A stretch of 22,336 nt of DNA, from positions 1-22,336 of IMG/VR virus record IMGVR_UViG_3300044858_004685, one strand, 5' to 3'. Below, one piece after another: positions 9,801 to 16,761 of the stretch. The notes beneath the pieces were generated by a model, which ran no database searches, was not told the DNA's origin, and saw nothing but the letters and a program-made list of their open reading frames with translations. This DNA is from a virus. Position 1 is the stretch's first letter. Each line of letters opens with the position of its first letter. The position numbers and the translations under genes are program-made.

Positions 9801-12800
9801 GAGTTAAGTTCTTCCATTGAAACACGACCTTTACTAGCTATTTGAGTAATAGCTAGTAAAGCTCTGTCTTGCTGTTGGGAATTAGCACCTCTAGTAGCCA
9901 ATCCTAATGTTATTCCTTCAAAAATTTTATCTTTTTGAAACTCTAGTGAAGTGTTCATTACAGCAGCACTAAACTGCTGATAGTTTTTGGCAGAAGACAA
10001 AAAAGATGTTCCAAGTTTATCTGCTTGTACTTTTAGCCTAGATAAAGCAGACTCAGCGTCGTCTGTGGTTAAGGATAAAGCCATTTCTAACCGCTCTGCT
10101 TCAATTGCTGTTTGAAAAGCTTCTTTTCCAAATTTATTTAATAAACCAATAGTTGATTCAAGAATGTTAAAACCAACTATACCTAATATTGCGTTTCTTA
10201 TTAGTCCAGCAACTTTCTTAATTGGTTCTGGTAATTTATCAAGTGATCTTTGAACTTTATCAGCAATGGTGCTAAGTTGCTCTAACTTACTTTTACTTTT
10301 AAAATCATCAATTTTATCAAGAATCCCTCCAATATTAAAAACTTTTCTCCCTACCTGTTTAATATTTGTTTTTATTGTTTCACGGTTTAGGGGTTGCATT
10401 TGTTTAGCAGATTCTTCCATCTCCCATTGTCTAAACTTTACTTCATTTCTTACATTACTAGGAAGTGCATTAAAAATTCCTTTCCCTGCTTTTTGGACAT
10501 TAGTTTTTAAAGATTCACGGTCTAAAGATTTTACTTTCCCGACAAAATCTTTTATCTCTATCTCCTTAAATTTTAATTCAGTTTTTATTCCATCTAGTCC
10601 TAGTATTAAACCTTTTTTGATGTCACGACCAATTCGCATCATAACTTTTGATGGAGATTGAATCTCAAGTGTATCTCTAATTGTTTTCGGTAAGGTTAAA
10701 GCAATTTCCCGCATTTCTGCATTTAAATCACCAGACTCGCTTTTAATTCCTATTTTTATCCCTTCTATAATGTCAGAGCCAAGTCCTTTAGTCTTATTTT
10801 TATTTGCTAAAACAGGATTTAAGCTTAAGATTAGTTTCTCTAAATTAGCCTCTATTAACTCTTTATTCCCACCAGAAGCTATTGATTTTGCCGATTGTTC
10901 TATAGCCTTTGCGAATAGAGTCTTAAAGCCTACTGTAGTAGTATCGACACCAGTTTTCTGAATTTGTTGAATTAGTCCTGATTTAATAGGAGATAATTCT
11001 TTTATACCAATTGTTTCTTGAGCAGTCTGAACTTTTTTTCCTGTACTACTTAAGTATCCTTTTGCAGACTGAACAGAAGCACCGACTCCCCCAGAAGCTA
11101 TAGAAGTGGGCTGTCCAGCTTCTTTGAGTAATTTTAGTATGTCTTCTAAATCAGAAGAGGCTTGTTCTTTGGCAGCTAATATTTCATTAGCTACTTTTTT
11201 TGCTTGATCTAATTCACCAGAATCTATTAATGTTTTTAATTTTTGATAACGATCACTAAACCATTTTCTAATTGCGTCAGTTTGAGCCTGTGCTTTAACA
11301 ATATCAGCAGATGCAGGATTACTTTGAATTAAAGACTTTAGGTCTTTTGTCTGTTTAGACAGTGACACAAGTTCTTTTTCTTTAACACCTATATTGCTAC
11401 TAACTTTATTGTCGGTTGTTATATTTTTAGACGGGTTATTTTTTGAACTAATACTAGGAATCTCAAACGATTTCTCTTCAGTGCCTAATTTAATGTTAGG
11501 AATATTGGTTGCTACTATACTATCAACTTTTAAATGTTCTAAAGGTTTTGTAGCTTCTTTGACTTCTTTTAGCTGTGTTTCGATAGCTACTAATTCTCTT
11601 TGTTTTAATTGCAAAGATGACATATCAAATAGTTCTAATTGATCAGGAATATCTTCAATATTCTCCTGTAATTTATCAACTTCTTTATTCAATATCTTGA
11701 TAATTTCTGCGTTTTCAAGGTAGTCAGAAGAAGAATGTGACGCAATACCGGAAATAACTTGACTTTGCTTGGATACATCTGATGCCCCCATAGTTTGTTC
11801 TGCTAGTCTAATAGGGTCATTTTCTCCCATATAACGAGAAAAATTATCTATTTGAGTAGTCCCGACCATTGACGGGGTAGCAATAGCTACCCCTTTTATA
11901 TTTTCAATACCAGCTTGGTTTGCTAATCTAGTCGCACCTTCAGAAACAAAACCCCCAGCAGAATAACCAAGTAAATCAATTTGAGCATTAGGATTTAATT
12001 CTCTAGCCTTGATAACTGCAGCAAGCATTGAAACTGAATCTTCGTTAGTCCCTGACAATCCTTGCCCCACCGTTTGAGCGGCTGCTTCACCAGCCCATTT
12101 CAAAGGATTATCTTTAATGGATGTACTTAAATCAGTTGCTTTATTAGCAATAGGGATAACTAAAACCCCATCTTCTAGTTTTGGTTGAAGATTTTCAGCA
12201 ATTTCTTTGCTTCCTTCTCCCTGTTTACCAGCAAAACCCCCAGAAACAAAAACTATTTTTTTTGCTTCACTTACAGCTTTTTCGTCTAGTTGGACTGTTG
12301 CTGATTGTTTTCTAGCTTTTGCGATAGACTCACCTGATTTTAGTTCTTTTCTTGCATTAGCAAAAGTATCGATAGGAGACATTGCAACTTGTCTCATTGA
12401 ATCAGATACTTTTAGCAATTGTTTTGCTAACTCTTGTGCTTTACTAGGGTCTTGAGTATTATAAAATTCAATGGCTAACTTTTTTAATTCTGCCATTTCT
12501 TCTTTTGTTCTTTTAGTTGCGTCTGCTATAGCCTCAGAACCTTTTTGTGCCGATTCAGTTTCTAAATGCTCGTTTAATACTGTTTTGCCTTTTCTAACTG
12601 TTTTCCCAGCAAGCTTACCAAGATCGGAACCACCAGTTTCATACAAGTTTGTTCCTGCTTCTTTGTCAAAAGCTTTAATATTATTCCTGGTAAATATATC
12701 TGCGTAAGTGTAAGCCGCGCCTTCTGAATAGCTCTTTAAAAAGTTGGCAGGCATTGACATTACTGCACTGACAAAATTCTTTCTAGTTTCAGCAACTTTT

Positions 12801-13597
12801 AGTATTGCTGGTAATACTGCTGACAAAATTTTGGCCAATGATCCTGACAAAATTTGCGACAATAACTCCACGGCCACCATTGCACTAAACCCACCACCTC
12901 GAATATTGGGTCTTTGAGATATATTTTGCTGCTCTGGTGCAACAGGTTTTTGAGTTATATTTTGTTGTTCTACTGAACCGGGTTTTTGAATCGTACTTTG
13001 CTGTTCTGTTGTAACAGGTATTGTCTTGATTTGAGTTTGTTTATGCTGTTGATCAAGTTTTGTTAGATTTTGATTACTTGTTGTTATTGATACGTTTTGA
13101 TTGGCTTTTTTTCTTGTTTTTTCTTGTGCAATATTTGTTTTTTCGTGGTCTTTTTGAAGTTTTGTAAGATTTTGACTGTCTGTTGTTGGCTTAATAGTAG
13201 TTTCTTTAGAAGACTCAATAACTTGATTTTGTAAAGCAAGAGTTTCTTCTAATTGTTTTTGAAGTGCCAATAATTCTGTGTCATCAACTTGAACTTTAAT
13301 GACTTTCTTATTAAATTCATCGATGCGCTTTTCTGTAACAGTTAAATACTCGTTTAATGCTTCTAATGCAACGTGATTGACATTAGGAGCAATAATCTTT
13401 TTATTAAGTTTATCATAATGATTCTCTTTAACCGTTAGATGCTGGTTCAAGGCATCTAACGGACGGTGATCGACCTTGGGAGTAATAACTTTTTGCTCTA
13501 GGGAAGAAAGCTGGTCTTTAGCCGATTTGATACCGGCATCATACTGAGATGTATTTAGCCCTAGACCGATTTCTAAAGTACCAAGTGATAAAGACAT
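3821..13597 (-). CDS. Giant tail tape-measure protein with alpha/beta-hydrolase, GH104 muramidase and PBP/beta-lactamase-like domains (3258 aa)
   Basis: The start is the ATG at 13597: it shares one base with the upstream stop (TAATG), has GGGGAG 8 nt upstream, and begins MSLSLGTLEIGLGLNTSQYD, the usual N-terminus. Approximate residues: 30-125 three ~31-residue repeats; 195-235 Gln-rich repeats; 445-640 alpha/beta-hydrolase fold (GYS546AGG, Asp594, His621); 977-995 SPSKVM-GRDIKKGL motif; 1165-1310 TMP_3 tape-measure domain; 1375-1450 hydrophobic segments; 1460-2110 coiled coil; 2190-2330 lambda-R-like GH104 (Glu2204); 2405-2620 class-A beta-lactamase/PBP-like (S2426TIK, S2483DN, K2572IG); 2700-2960 coiled coil; 3020-3110 Gly-rich hydrophobic; then a GGFVGG-type tail. 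It would set tail length, be packed in the tube and be ejected into the envelope. Enzyme activities are inferred from motifs. Confidence 0.95.
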   Translation of the reverse strand: MSLSLGTLEIGLGLNTSQYDAGIKSAKDQLSSLEQKVITPKVDHRPLDALNQHLTVKENHYDKLNKKIIAPNVNHVALEALNEYLTVTEKRIDEFNKKVIKVQVDDTELLALQKQLEETLALQNQVIESSKETTIKPTTDSQNLTKLQKDHEKTNIAQEKTRKKANQNVSITTSNQNLTKLDQQHKQTQIKTIPVTTEQQSTIQKPGSVEQQNITQKPVAPEQQNISQRPNIRGGGFSAMVAVELLSQILSGSLAKILSAVLPAILKVAETRKNFVSAVMSMPANFLKSYSEGAAYTYADIFTRNNIKAFDKEAGTNLYETGGSDLGKLAGKTVRKGKTVLNEHLETESAQKGSEAIADATKRTKEEMAELKKLAIEFYNTQDPSKAQELAKQLLKVSDSMRQVAMSPIDTFANARKELKSGESIAKARKQSATVQLDEKAVSEAKKIVFVSGGFAGKQGEGSKEIAENLQPKLEDGVLVIPIANKATDLSTSIKDNPLKWAGEAAAQTVGQGLSGTNEDSVSMLAAVIKARELNPNAQIDLLGYSAGGFVSEGATRLANQAGIENIKGVAIATPSMVGTTQIDNFSRYMGENDPIRLAEQTMGASDVSKQSQVISGIASHSSSDYLENAEIIKILNKEVDKLQENIEDIPDQLELFDMSSLQLKQRELVAIETQLKEVKEATKPLEHLKVDSIVATNIPNIKLGTEEKSFEIPSISSKNNPSKNITTDNKVSSNIGVKEKELVSLSKQTKDLKSLIQSNPASADIVKAQAQTDAIRKWFSDRYQKLKTLIDSGELDQAKKVANEILAAKEQASSDLEDILKLLKEAGQPTSIASGGVGASVQSAKGYLSSTGKKVQTAQETIGIKELSPIKSGLIQQIQKTGVDTTTVGFKTLFAKAIEQSAKSIASGGNKELIEANLEKLILSLNPVLANKNKTKGLGSDIIEGIKIGIKSESGDLNAEMREIALTLPKTIRDTLEIQSPSKVMMRIGRDIKKGLILGLDGIKTELKFKEIEIKDFVGKVKSLDRESLKTNVQKAGKGIFNALPSNVRNEVKFRQWEMEESAKQMQPLNRETIKTNIKQVGRKVFNIGGILDKIDDFKSKSKLEQLSTIADKVQRSLDKLPEPIKKVAGLIRNAILGIVGFNILESTIGLLNKFGKEAFQTAIEAERLEMALSLTTDDAESALSRLKVQADKLGTSFLSSAKNYQQFSAAVMNTSLEFQKDKIFEGITLGLATRGANSQQQDRALLAITQIASKGRVSMEELNSQLGEAMPGALQIAARAYGVTSQEFIKLIESGSVASDEFLSKFATQTTLESAGGINVINDTAFAQVAKLENQLNSLRVEMGKPLLEVAKLGIPTVISGLRTLEDHGDKIVATFVSMGIVVSGVFVQMLHRLGLLKLGLKALGVTAASTKASIAQIGIGFVKGLGWTALVFGVMEAFKGLYQYINAGSEESKRSLKSTQESLQELRRLLEKPLPIPKASTVITDSATAIQQFKNNRERDKSLEFTAGGLSDTTQILKLSTDTFSDTKITEFTGKLDTLRQKAKDLKIDEIIASGDADVKKATSVRQEIAKVNQEIQALTEKYFPQIGLIVNEIASTEERITAIKKVLDDPESSNSQKDNASIQLEITEVQLRKLKESQEKYNEAVKENLVNYQRLTEQINKVARALSNIEFVSSGRTILSETDIKRQVLSGNLKPFEIDLTVREQSLSIVKDQFNSLNGLLATKEKELQNTLTDQINQRITELMPELNGIDFRTALQQGSVSPEAIGDRLQQLGDQVPFELEQVLETAKQQASIRRQTLTIDKSIVDTELEIANARRERARNARQASIVGANVNERIATLRQLPFGGPAASYRDALSEVRNQERLLGEAYRRLESASDDPNVIQQEVDNTRLALEQARANLLQQQTSLQDYYRNLDRQIIDFNRQIEDYRRQIEDAQLSAFRENRSLSESYTDLVRELDKNLLNAQNQLLDATDRIRVQQVKNRLLIPGTSDAGKELGDIFLEFVQGQADIASRGRTFQSRTEEIETSYISTLRNIRNLQEQQQDAERNRLKTIEDIKRTQEDLNRTLADLIRQTNKELGFIPQSIKDIVTNLNTLPEPIKLINSELVAIPPNIKTSGEDLVKSIEETAEAIRKAKGGLILPAPNNFTPAPVWNGGGFLPPPPPQLSSIPKGLTPRGQELSQHLNNPHVKAFLDIIAYAEGTANMPNKGYNTLFGHGQFSSFADHPRQRIPFGSTSSSASGRYQIMDFTWDEEKAKLGLKDFSPVSQDLVALSRILMRGGLDELLKGDIRGAINATRKEWASFPGANYPGQGMKRMEDLLKVYDQSLRKYQPNAPRTQSELDALRYDGNPANSGASNRIRQIRRNQGGSPTPSTSTPNPSPSVQQQITNRLPKNIQSVLVQEVGGKTVYSKNAQTPPASPASTIKVIIADLIAKEITSGKLSLKDAIAIKLPLVDPHGQLKANQVKTVEQLVQLMLEKSDNTATNVLIDRLGGLTKATELARKEGYKNTTISRYLNIPGSGTPNISTAQDVTLAMQSLIKNQNPASQLAEQSLRQTRNFKYNNEIGGKIGNNSKVIGNVGLVNINGKEYIVTAYANINGNQLNNRKIITNATNAISQSIKDSTPNPSPARVLTKEKTKEGKGGPEFSSPPPIAQLPALPNQNRDNFWDADLPPVPKDNPINFQSPNLPPVPNLPTGNLDAAADQIRNAETANQNAEEFSRRLEEQQNLNNALDRSMKFRRQQEEDARALERTLRDASENVADLTINSKGYLTVQEEINKSATEVSRQYRSQIESLEDQRRTLLLNAEAQQKYSDAIKEILGEFQRKGIALPPEFLKEMTDSIDALAKNAELAKEQVTILDQAIEQLGRNQGVATLEASFRKTRDTVRSIRDRLNDLTIQRMQLEFQSGFGLFDNSAILAERISLQKEKEELEDYLEPYKDLPQYAEYVANIRSEWEKLAELRLERAELDASPNRGAAESFFSDIREGKGIGSAFSSLGLNIMTKFVEGITKPAIDALTSAIDGFTKPITQAFESLFNAIIGPVGNFFTNALNSIFKPAGNIFSSIFGGGGGGGLFNGLLSGITGIFSGGLGGLGSIGSLGSVGASSFASAPASAFSLGTGFSLFSDGGKVGDANVPIEKNIISAFQRERAMSGGRKPRLIVANEDELILNPKETEAYLDYRNNAPIKNYANGGFVGGKPNYSTTSNNNSSNQSLVINNTNNVTVESRNDMGYSLNQLKERENTQNERTKKRFFG

Positions 13598-14828
13598 TAG
13601 CTTTTCTCCCCTACTAATTGAATTATTTCGTCGTATAGTCCGCAATCGACTATTATCTGAGTGGCGAAGACTGGCACTTGGCCAGCTTGCATAGCTTCTA
13701 ACAGAATTTGAGCGGTTTCTTGATCAAGAAAATATTTTTTATTTTCTTTAAACTGGTAAGGCAGAAAATCGCTAGGATTAAGACTTTGTGACTTAGAACC
13801 TTCTTTAGATTGTGCTATTAGGTAGGCGTGAACCATGGCAGCAATCTGACTAACCGTACCTGATAGTGAATTAATTTCTTCACATTTGACTTTTTGAATC
13901 CCTGAATATTTTTTCAGGATTAACCAGTCTGGCCAATCTTCCCACTCCTCGATAGATAATCCCCATGCACACCATTTGTAATAGATTTCTTCCCAATTAA
14001 TGGGGTTAGCAATTGCCTCTAACCGTGCATTAATTGCGTCATCTATTCGTTTTTTTCGTCGTCCTCCGTTGATTCTGATTCTGATTTTTCAGGCTCTGGT
14101 TTCTCAGTTTCTGGGTTTTGCCACTGGGTTATGTCTTGCCAGAGATAGTCTTGATAGAGTTTTACTACCATAAATTGAGACATATCATTAATGTCTTGTA
14201 TGGTGAAATCAACAGAAGATTTATCTTTAAGTTTAACTACCCGTCGAGGACTACCTAGAAAGTTAGCTAACAAGGCTTTATTGTAAGTTGCGTAGGTTGT
14301 TTCCCGATCCTTAAATAAAGCGTTTAATTCATCGAGATAAGGCTCTACAAGTTCTATAGATTCTCTTGTTAGTTCTCTTGTTTTTTTACGGTTGCTTAAA
14401 ATTGATTGCTGCACGATAGCGGCGGTTTCTACTTTTTGTTCTACGCTGTCGGATTTTACCCCGTCAAGGGCATCAACCATGACCTGTTCAATTCGTTCTC
14501 GGATCGAACCGTCGTTAACTACTACTCCTTCAATTTCAGCAGTGGATAGTCCCGTTTTTTGCCCGATAGCTTTAATTTTCTCAAGATAAGCTTTGTCAGC
14601 TTTTTCCCGTGCCTCTAAGTATTCCTTGACTGTTTCATTTTCCTTTGGATTAATCCCGTATCGTTTTAAGAATTTAATCCCAATTTCCCCATTTTCTTCT
14701 GTAGCAATTGTGTCTATCTTTTCTAATAAAGTATCATTGTCTTGAATGTAATAAATCCATTCTTTTTTTAAAGGGAAAAAGAATGTTTCATTAAACTTGA
14801 ATTTACCTAATACGCTTAACTTCGCCAT
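13597..14828 (-). CDS. Tail assembly chaperone, -1 frameshift fusion product (gpGT-like, about 410 aa)
   Basis: Translation starting at 14828 can slip -1 at A AAA AAC (14055-14049) and continue as RIDDAINARLEAIAN... without a stop to the TAA at 13599-13597. This adds 150 residues to the first 260. The extension frame contains a Trp-rich segment (WCAWGLSIEEWEDWPDWL) and then continues through MVHAYLIAQSKEG. A Met inside it (at 13836) would otherwise look like a separate 79-aa gene, but no ribosome-binding site precedes that Met. The arrangement (overlapping pair with slippery site, directly before the tape-measure gene) is the conserved signature of lambda G/GT-type chaperones, which coat the tape measure during tail assembly. 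The extension's stop overlaps the tape-measure ATG by one base. Confidence 0.85.
13994..14055 (-). promoter_or_regulatory. Programmed -1 ribosomal frameshift signal: A AAA AAC slippery heptamer plus stem-loop
   Basis: On the - strand the zero-frame codons read GAA AAA AAC GAA TAG, so the heptamer A AAA AAC (14055-14049) is in the exact phase needed. Twelve nt downstream a hairpin begins: CAATTAATG (14036-14028) pairs perfectly with CATTAATTG (14002-13994), and inside it GGTTAG (14024-14019) pairs with CTAACC (14009-14004) around a 9-nt loop, with a small asymmetric internal loop (3 nt against 1). The stem totals 15 bp. The 12-nt spacer is a little longer than the usual 5-9 nt. The -1 frame stays open for 150 codons. 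Confidence 0.85.
14043..14828 (-). CDS. Tail assembly chaperone, unshifted product (gpG-like, 261 aa)
   Basis: The protein is mainly helical with a strongly acidic, low-complexity C-terminus (EKPEPEKSESESTEDDEKNE) that ends two codons after the slippery site. I do not recognise the family from sequence alone. The call rests on position (between the tail tube and tape-measure genes), on the -1 frameshift arrangement and on the acidic C-terminus, which would act as the linker in the fusion form. The ATG at 14828 overlaps the end of the 93-aa gene by 26 nt; only a weak AAAGG lies upstream, so translation is probably coupled. Like lambda gpG it would be made in excess over the fusion form. Confidence 0.82.
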   Translation of the reverse strand: MAKLSVLGKFKFNETFFFPLKKEWIYYIQDNDTLLEKIDTIATEENGEIGIKFLKRYGINPKENETVKEYLEAREKADKAYLEKIKAIGQKTGLSTAEIEGVVVNDGSIRERIEQVMVDALDGVKSDSVEQKVETAAIVQQSILSNRKKTRELTRESIELVEPYLDELNALFKDRETTYATYNKALLANFLGSPRRVVKLKDKSSVDFTIQDINDMSQFMVVKLYQDYLWQDITQWQNPETEKPEPEKSESESTEDDEKNE

Positions 14829-15084
14829 TTATTTTTACCTTTTGGTTTCTTTTTGCACTTTGTTCAGTATTGAGCCACAGAGGATCAAGGGTTACAGATA
14901 CCTGTATTCTTTCTTGATTTTTTGTTCCGTCTGGTGGCTCGATTAATATCTTTTCTTGCTGACTTATTTCTCGATCAAACGTACCGAAAGAAAACCAGAG
15001 GTAATTATTGATTATTCTAGAATTGACTAACATTACCTCTTGGTCTTCATCGACAAGAAGTTTAACTATTTTAATTGAGGTCAT
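14803..15084 (-). CDS. Unknown small tail-operon protein (93 aa)
   Basis: No family recognised. The protein has alternating hydrophobic stretches (SIKIVKLLVD, EVMLVNSRII, RIQVSVTLDPLWL) that suggest a small beta-rich fold. It begins with an ATG that overlaps the last 14 nt of the tail tube gene, and its own 3' end overlaps the chaperone start by 26 nt, so it is embedded in the translational coupling of the operon. Its place between the tube and chaperone genes suggests a tail role, possibly a small tail-tube-associated or assembly protein, but this is only positional. Confidence 0.75.
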   Translation of the reverse strand: MTSIKIVKLLVDEDQEVMLVNSRIINNYLWFSFGTFDREISQQEKILIEPPDGTKNQERIQVSVTLDPLWLNTEQSAKRNQKVKINGEVKRIR

Positions 15085-15802
15085 CAGCTACATTAGGAGA
15101 GAATGGCGACGTTGCCATCGGTTTAATGTCAAACACATTGCCACTAATAGTTAGAGTTACGTTTCCTTGTAGGAAATTACCTTTTTCACCACTAACATTT
15201 TGGCTAACATTTGTCTGAAAACCTAAGCCGCCGCGCTGTCCCATATAGACAATTTCAAGGTAAATTCGATCACCTTTTTGCTCTGCGGCCTTTATGATTT
15301 CATATCCAGGATCACCAAATACAAGCGGACCCGATACCGACCCAGTACTCATGATTTCGGAGATAAATTTCTCCACCGCCATTTCACCAAAGACGGAATC
15401 AGTAACCTCGGTAGAGGAGGTGTCAACGTTAAAGGTCTTGGCACTCAAAAAAGGAGCCCAAGATTTAATTGTGCATTTTTGAGCGGGAGTAGCAAGGGTA
15501 GTAGCAATTTTGGAAGGTTCGATCTGGATTACTGTCTGAGTTAGCGTTGTCGTTTTTGTTCGGACGACCACATAATCACCGGCAGTCCCCACATAAATTA
15601 AATTGCCAGCATATAAAATTCGGCCAAAACCCCCAGTCGCCACGGTAAGAGTGGAATCACCTAAGACGATTGCACCACCTAAATCGGCTACTCGTGTGGA
15701 AGGTTCCTCTCCAAAACCATAAGTACCAGAGATAAAAAATTGCGTATCACGGCTAGGGGTGAGGTTGTCACTCCGATTTAATTCTAGAATTTGATTCGAC
15801 AT
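15071..15802 (-). CDS. Major tail tube protein (243 aa)
   Basis: Probable subunit of the tail tube, which polymerises around the tape measure. The C-terminal half (VFGEMAVEKFISEI, GPLVFGDPGYE, RIYLEIVYMGQRGG, then NFLQGNVTLTISGNV) has the Gly-rich beta pattern of siphophage major tail proteins. Length of about 240 aa and position (after connector and terminator genes, before the chaperone/tape-measure pair) agree. The start is taken as the ATG at 15802 (MSNQILEL); a GTG at 15811 is an alternative, and neither has a clear Shine-Dalgarno sequence. A 62-nt gap to the previous gene is the longest within the operon, so an internal promoter for this highly expressed gene is possible, though I see only AT-rich sequence there. 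Confidence 0.8.
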   Translation of the reverse strand: MSNQILELNRSDNLTPSRDTQFFISGTYGFGEEPSTRVADLGGAIVLGDSTLTVATGGFGRILYAGNLIYVGTAGDYVVVRTKTTTLTQTVIQIEPSKIATTLATPAQKCTIKSWAPFLSAKTFNVDTSSTEVTDSVFGEMAVEKFISEIMSTGSVSGPLVFGDPGYEIIKAAEQKGDRIYLEIVYMGQRGGLGFQTNVSQNVSGEKGNFLQGNVTLTISGNVFDIKPMATSPFSPNVADDLN

Positions 15803-15864
15803 TCTAATCACTGACTAAACTTTTCTAGTTATATTGTACTATAAAAGATTAGTAAATGTGTACT

Positions 15865-16314
15865 CTAAAAGTCTAAAAGCCTAGCAGTAGTGATTTTAAA
15901 GGTCGCTTTTGGTCTGATAATCCCCTCAGAAGTTTTGGTATAGGGGGTTAAGCGAGGCTGATCTAGAAAATTCCAGTAGCGAGAAGATTTAAGTGTTTCA
16001 ATCACTGGTGTTAGGGATTTCTCTAGATTGTACTGTTTTAGGGTAATGCAATAGTTGTTTATACCTACGGTATATCCTAGTAAATTTTCGTGATAAGGAT
16101 TAGGCTCTCTTTGAATAATTGCTTCGATGCCGCTATTAGGTTTTACTTTATAGTTAGGGGGTAATTCAGGAGGCTCTACCCAAATAGCATCAATTTCTTT
16201 TAAATTTTGCCCTGTAGGGCTTGTTATTTCGTATTTACCTAAGTCAGCGCCGATAAGTATCTTTAAATTGTTTCTAATGCTTAATAAAATATCTCTTAAT
16301 TCTGATTCACTCAT
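15865..16314 (-). CDS. Probable tail terminator / minor tail protein (149 aa)
   Basis: The protein begins with a helix (ESELRDILLSIRNNLKIL), followed by a beta-rich part with LLGYTVGINNYCITL and a final strand (ATFKITTARLLDF). That layout and length are like tail-terminator proteins (lambda gpU / HK97 gp10-neighbour type), which cap the completed tail tube. The gene overlaps the stop of the HK97 gp10-like gene by 8 nt (ATGAGTGA) and precedes the tail tube gene, exactly where terminator genes lie in siphophage modules. The function is mainly positional; the sequence alone does not prove it. Confidence 0.7.
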   Translation of the reverse strand: MSESELRDILLSIRNNLKILIGADLGKYEITSPTGQNLKEIDAIWVEPPELPPNYKVKPNSGIEAIIQREPNPYHENLLGYTVGINNYCITLKQYNLEKSLTPVIETLKSSRYWNFLDQPRLTPYTKTSEGIIRPKATFKITTARLLDF

Positions 16315-16705
16315 TTAATTTTTCCTTTAAGATTTCACTATAAGCCTCAATTGGATTATAGTCTTCTATAGCCGTGTCGATAAAAGGTCGGGCGGGAACA
16401 TCTGTTACCGTCCCATTGTTACGCTCTATTTGATACCCTTCATGGACAAGAGCGGCATGATCAGCCGTGTAACCGATTACTTTATAGGTATCCGATACAT
16501 CTTCAATAAATTGGCTATTTTTTAGCTCACCTGTATCTACAATGTCCCGGGGTGAGCCAACTACACTACCGTTTTTTCGTACAGTCTCCCGTGGCCAGTT
16601 CCATTTAGTATCCTCTATCTGAAAGTTAATCTCTTGGGCAAACTCGCCCACCATCTCATTAAAAGACTCAATGGCTAATTGTCTTCCTAGATTCCAGTTA
16701 ATCAT
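16307..16705 (-). CDS. HK97 gp10-like head-tail connector / tail completion protein (132 aa)
   Basis: Three blocks match the HK97-gp10_like family in order: VDTGELKNSQ (about residues 55-65), HAALVHEGYQ and DVPARPFIDTAIEDY near the C-terminus. Members act at the head-tail joint or in tail completion. It is the first gene of the tail operon and overlaps the next gene by 8 nt. The ATG at 16705 lies only one base after the T-run of a strong terminator hairpin, leaving no Shine-Dalgarno sequence. Either the messenger begins inside the hairpin (leaderless), the start lies further in (ATG at codon 18), or the hairpin is part of a regulated leader. Confidence 0.82.
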   Translation of the reverse strand: MINWNLGRQLAIESFNEMVGEFAQEINFQIEDTKWNWPRETVRKNGSVVGSPRDIVDTGELKNSQFIEDVSDTYKVIGYTADHAALVHEGYQIERNNGTVTDVPARPFIDTAIEDYNPIEAYSEILKEKLNE

Positions 16706-16739
16706 TAAAAAATAGCTGTAAGTTATCCTTACAGCTATT
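16706..16739 (-). terminator. Strong rho-independent terminator between the accessory and tail operons
   Basis: AATAGCTGTAAG (16711-16722 on +) and CTTACAGCTATT (16728-16739) form a perfect 12-bp stem with a 5-nt loop. On the - strand the stem runs into TTTTTT, so it terminates - strand transcription coming from the accessory genes. The T-run ends one base before the ATG of the gp10-like gene. The + strand side carries A's rather than T's, so it acts in one direction. Confidence 0.85.
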
Positions 16740-16761
16740 ATAGCAACTTTAGACTAACCGC

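Noticed and set aside
13597-13836. Separate 79-aa gene before the tape measure
   Set aside because: No ribosome-binding site, and the frame extends without stop back to the slippery site at 14049-14055; it is the end of the frameshift fusion.
15803-15864. Internal promoter before the tail tube gene
   Set aside because: AT-rich with TATAGT-like words but no convincing -35/-10 pair at proper spacing; not reported as a feature.
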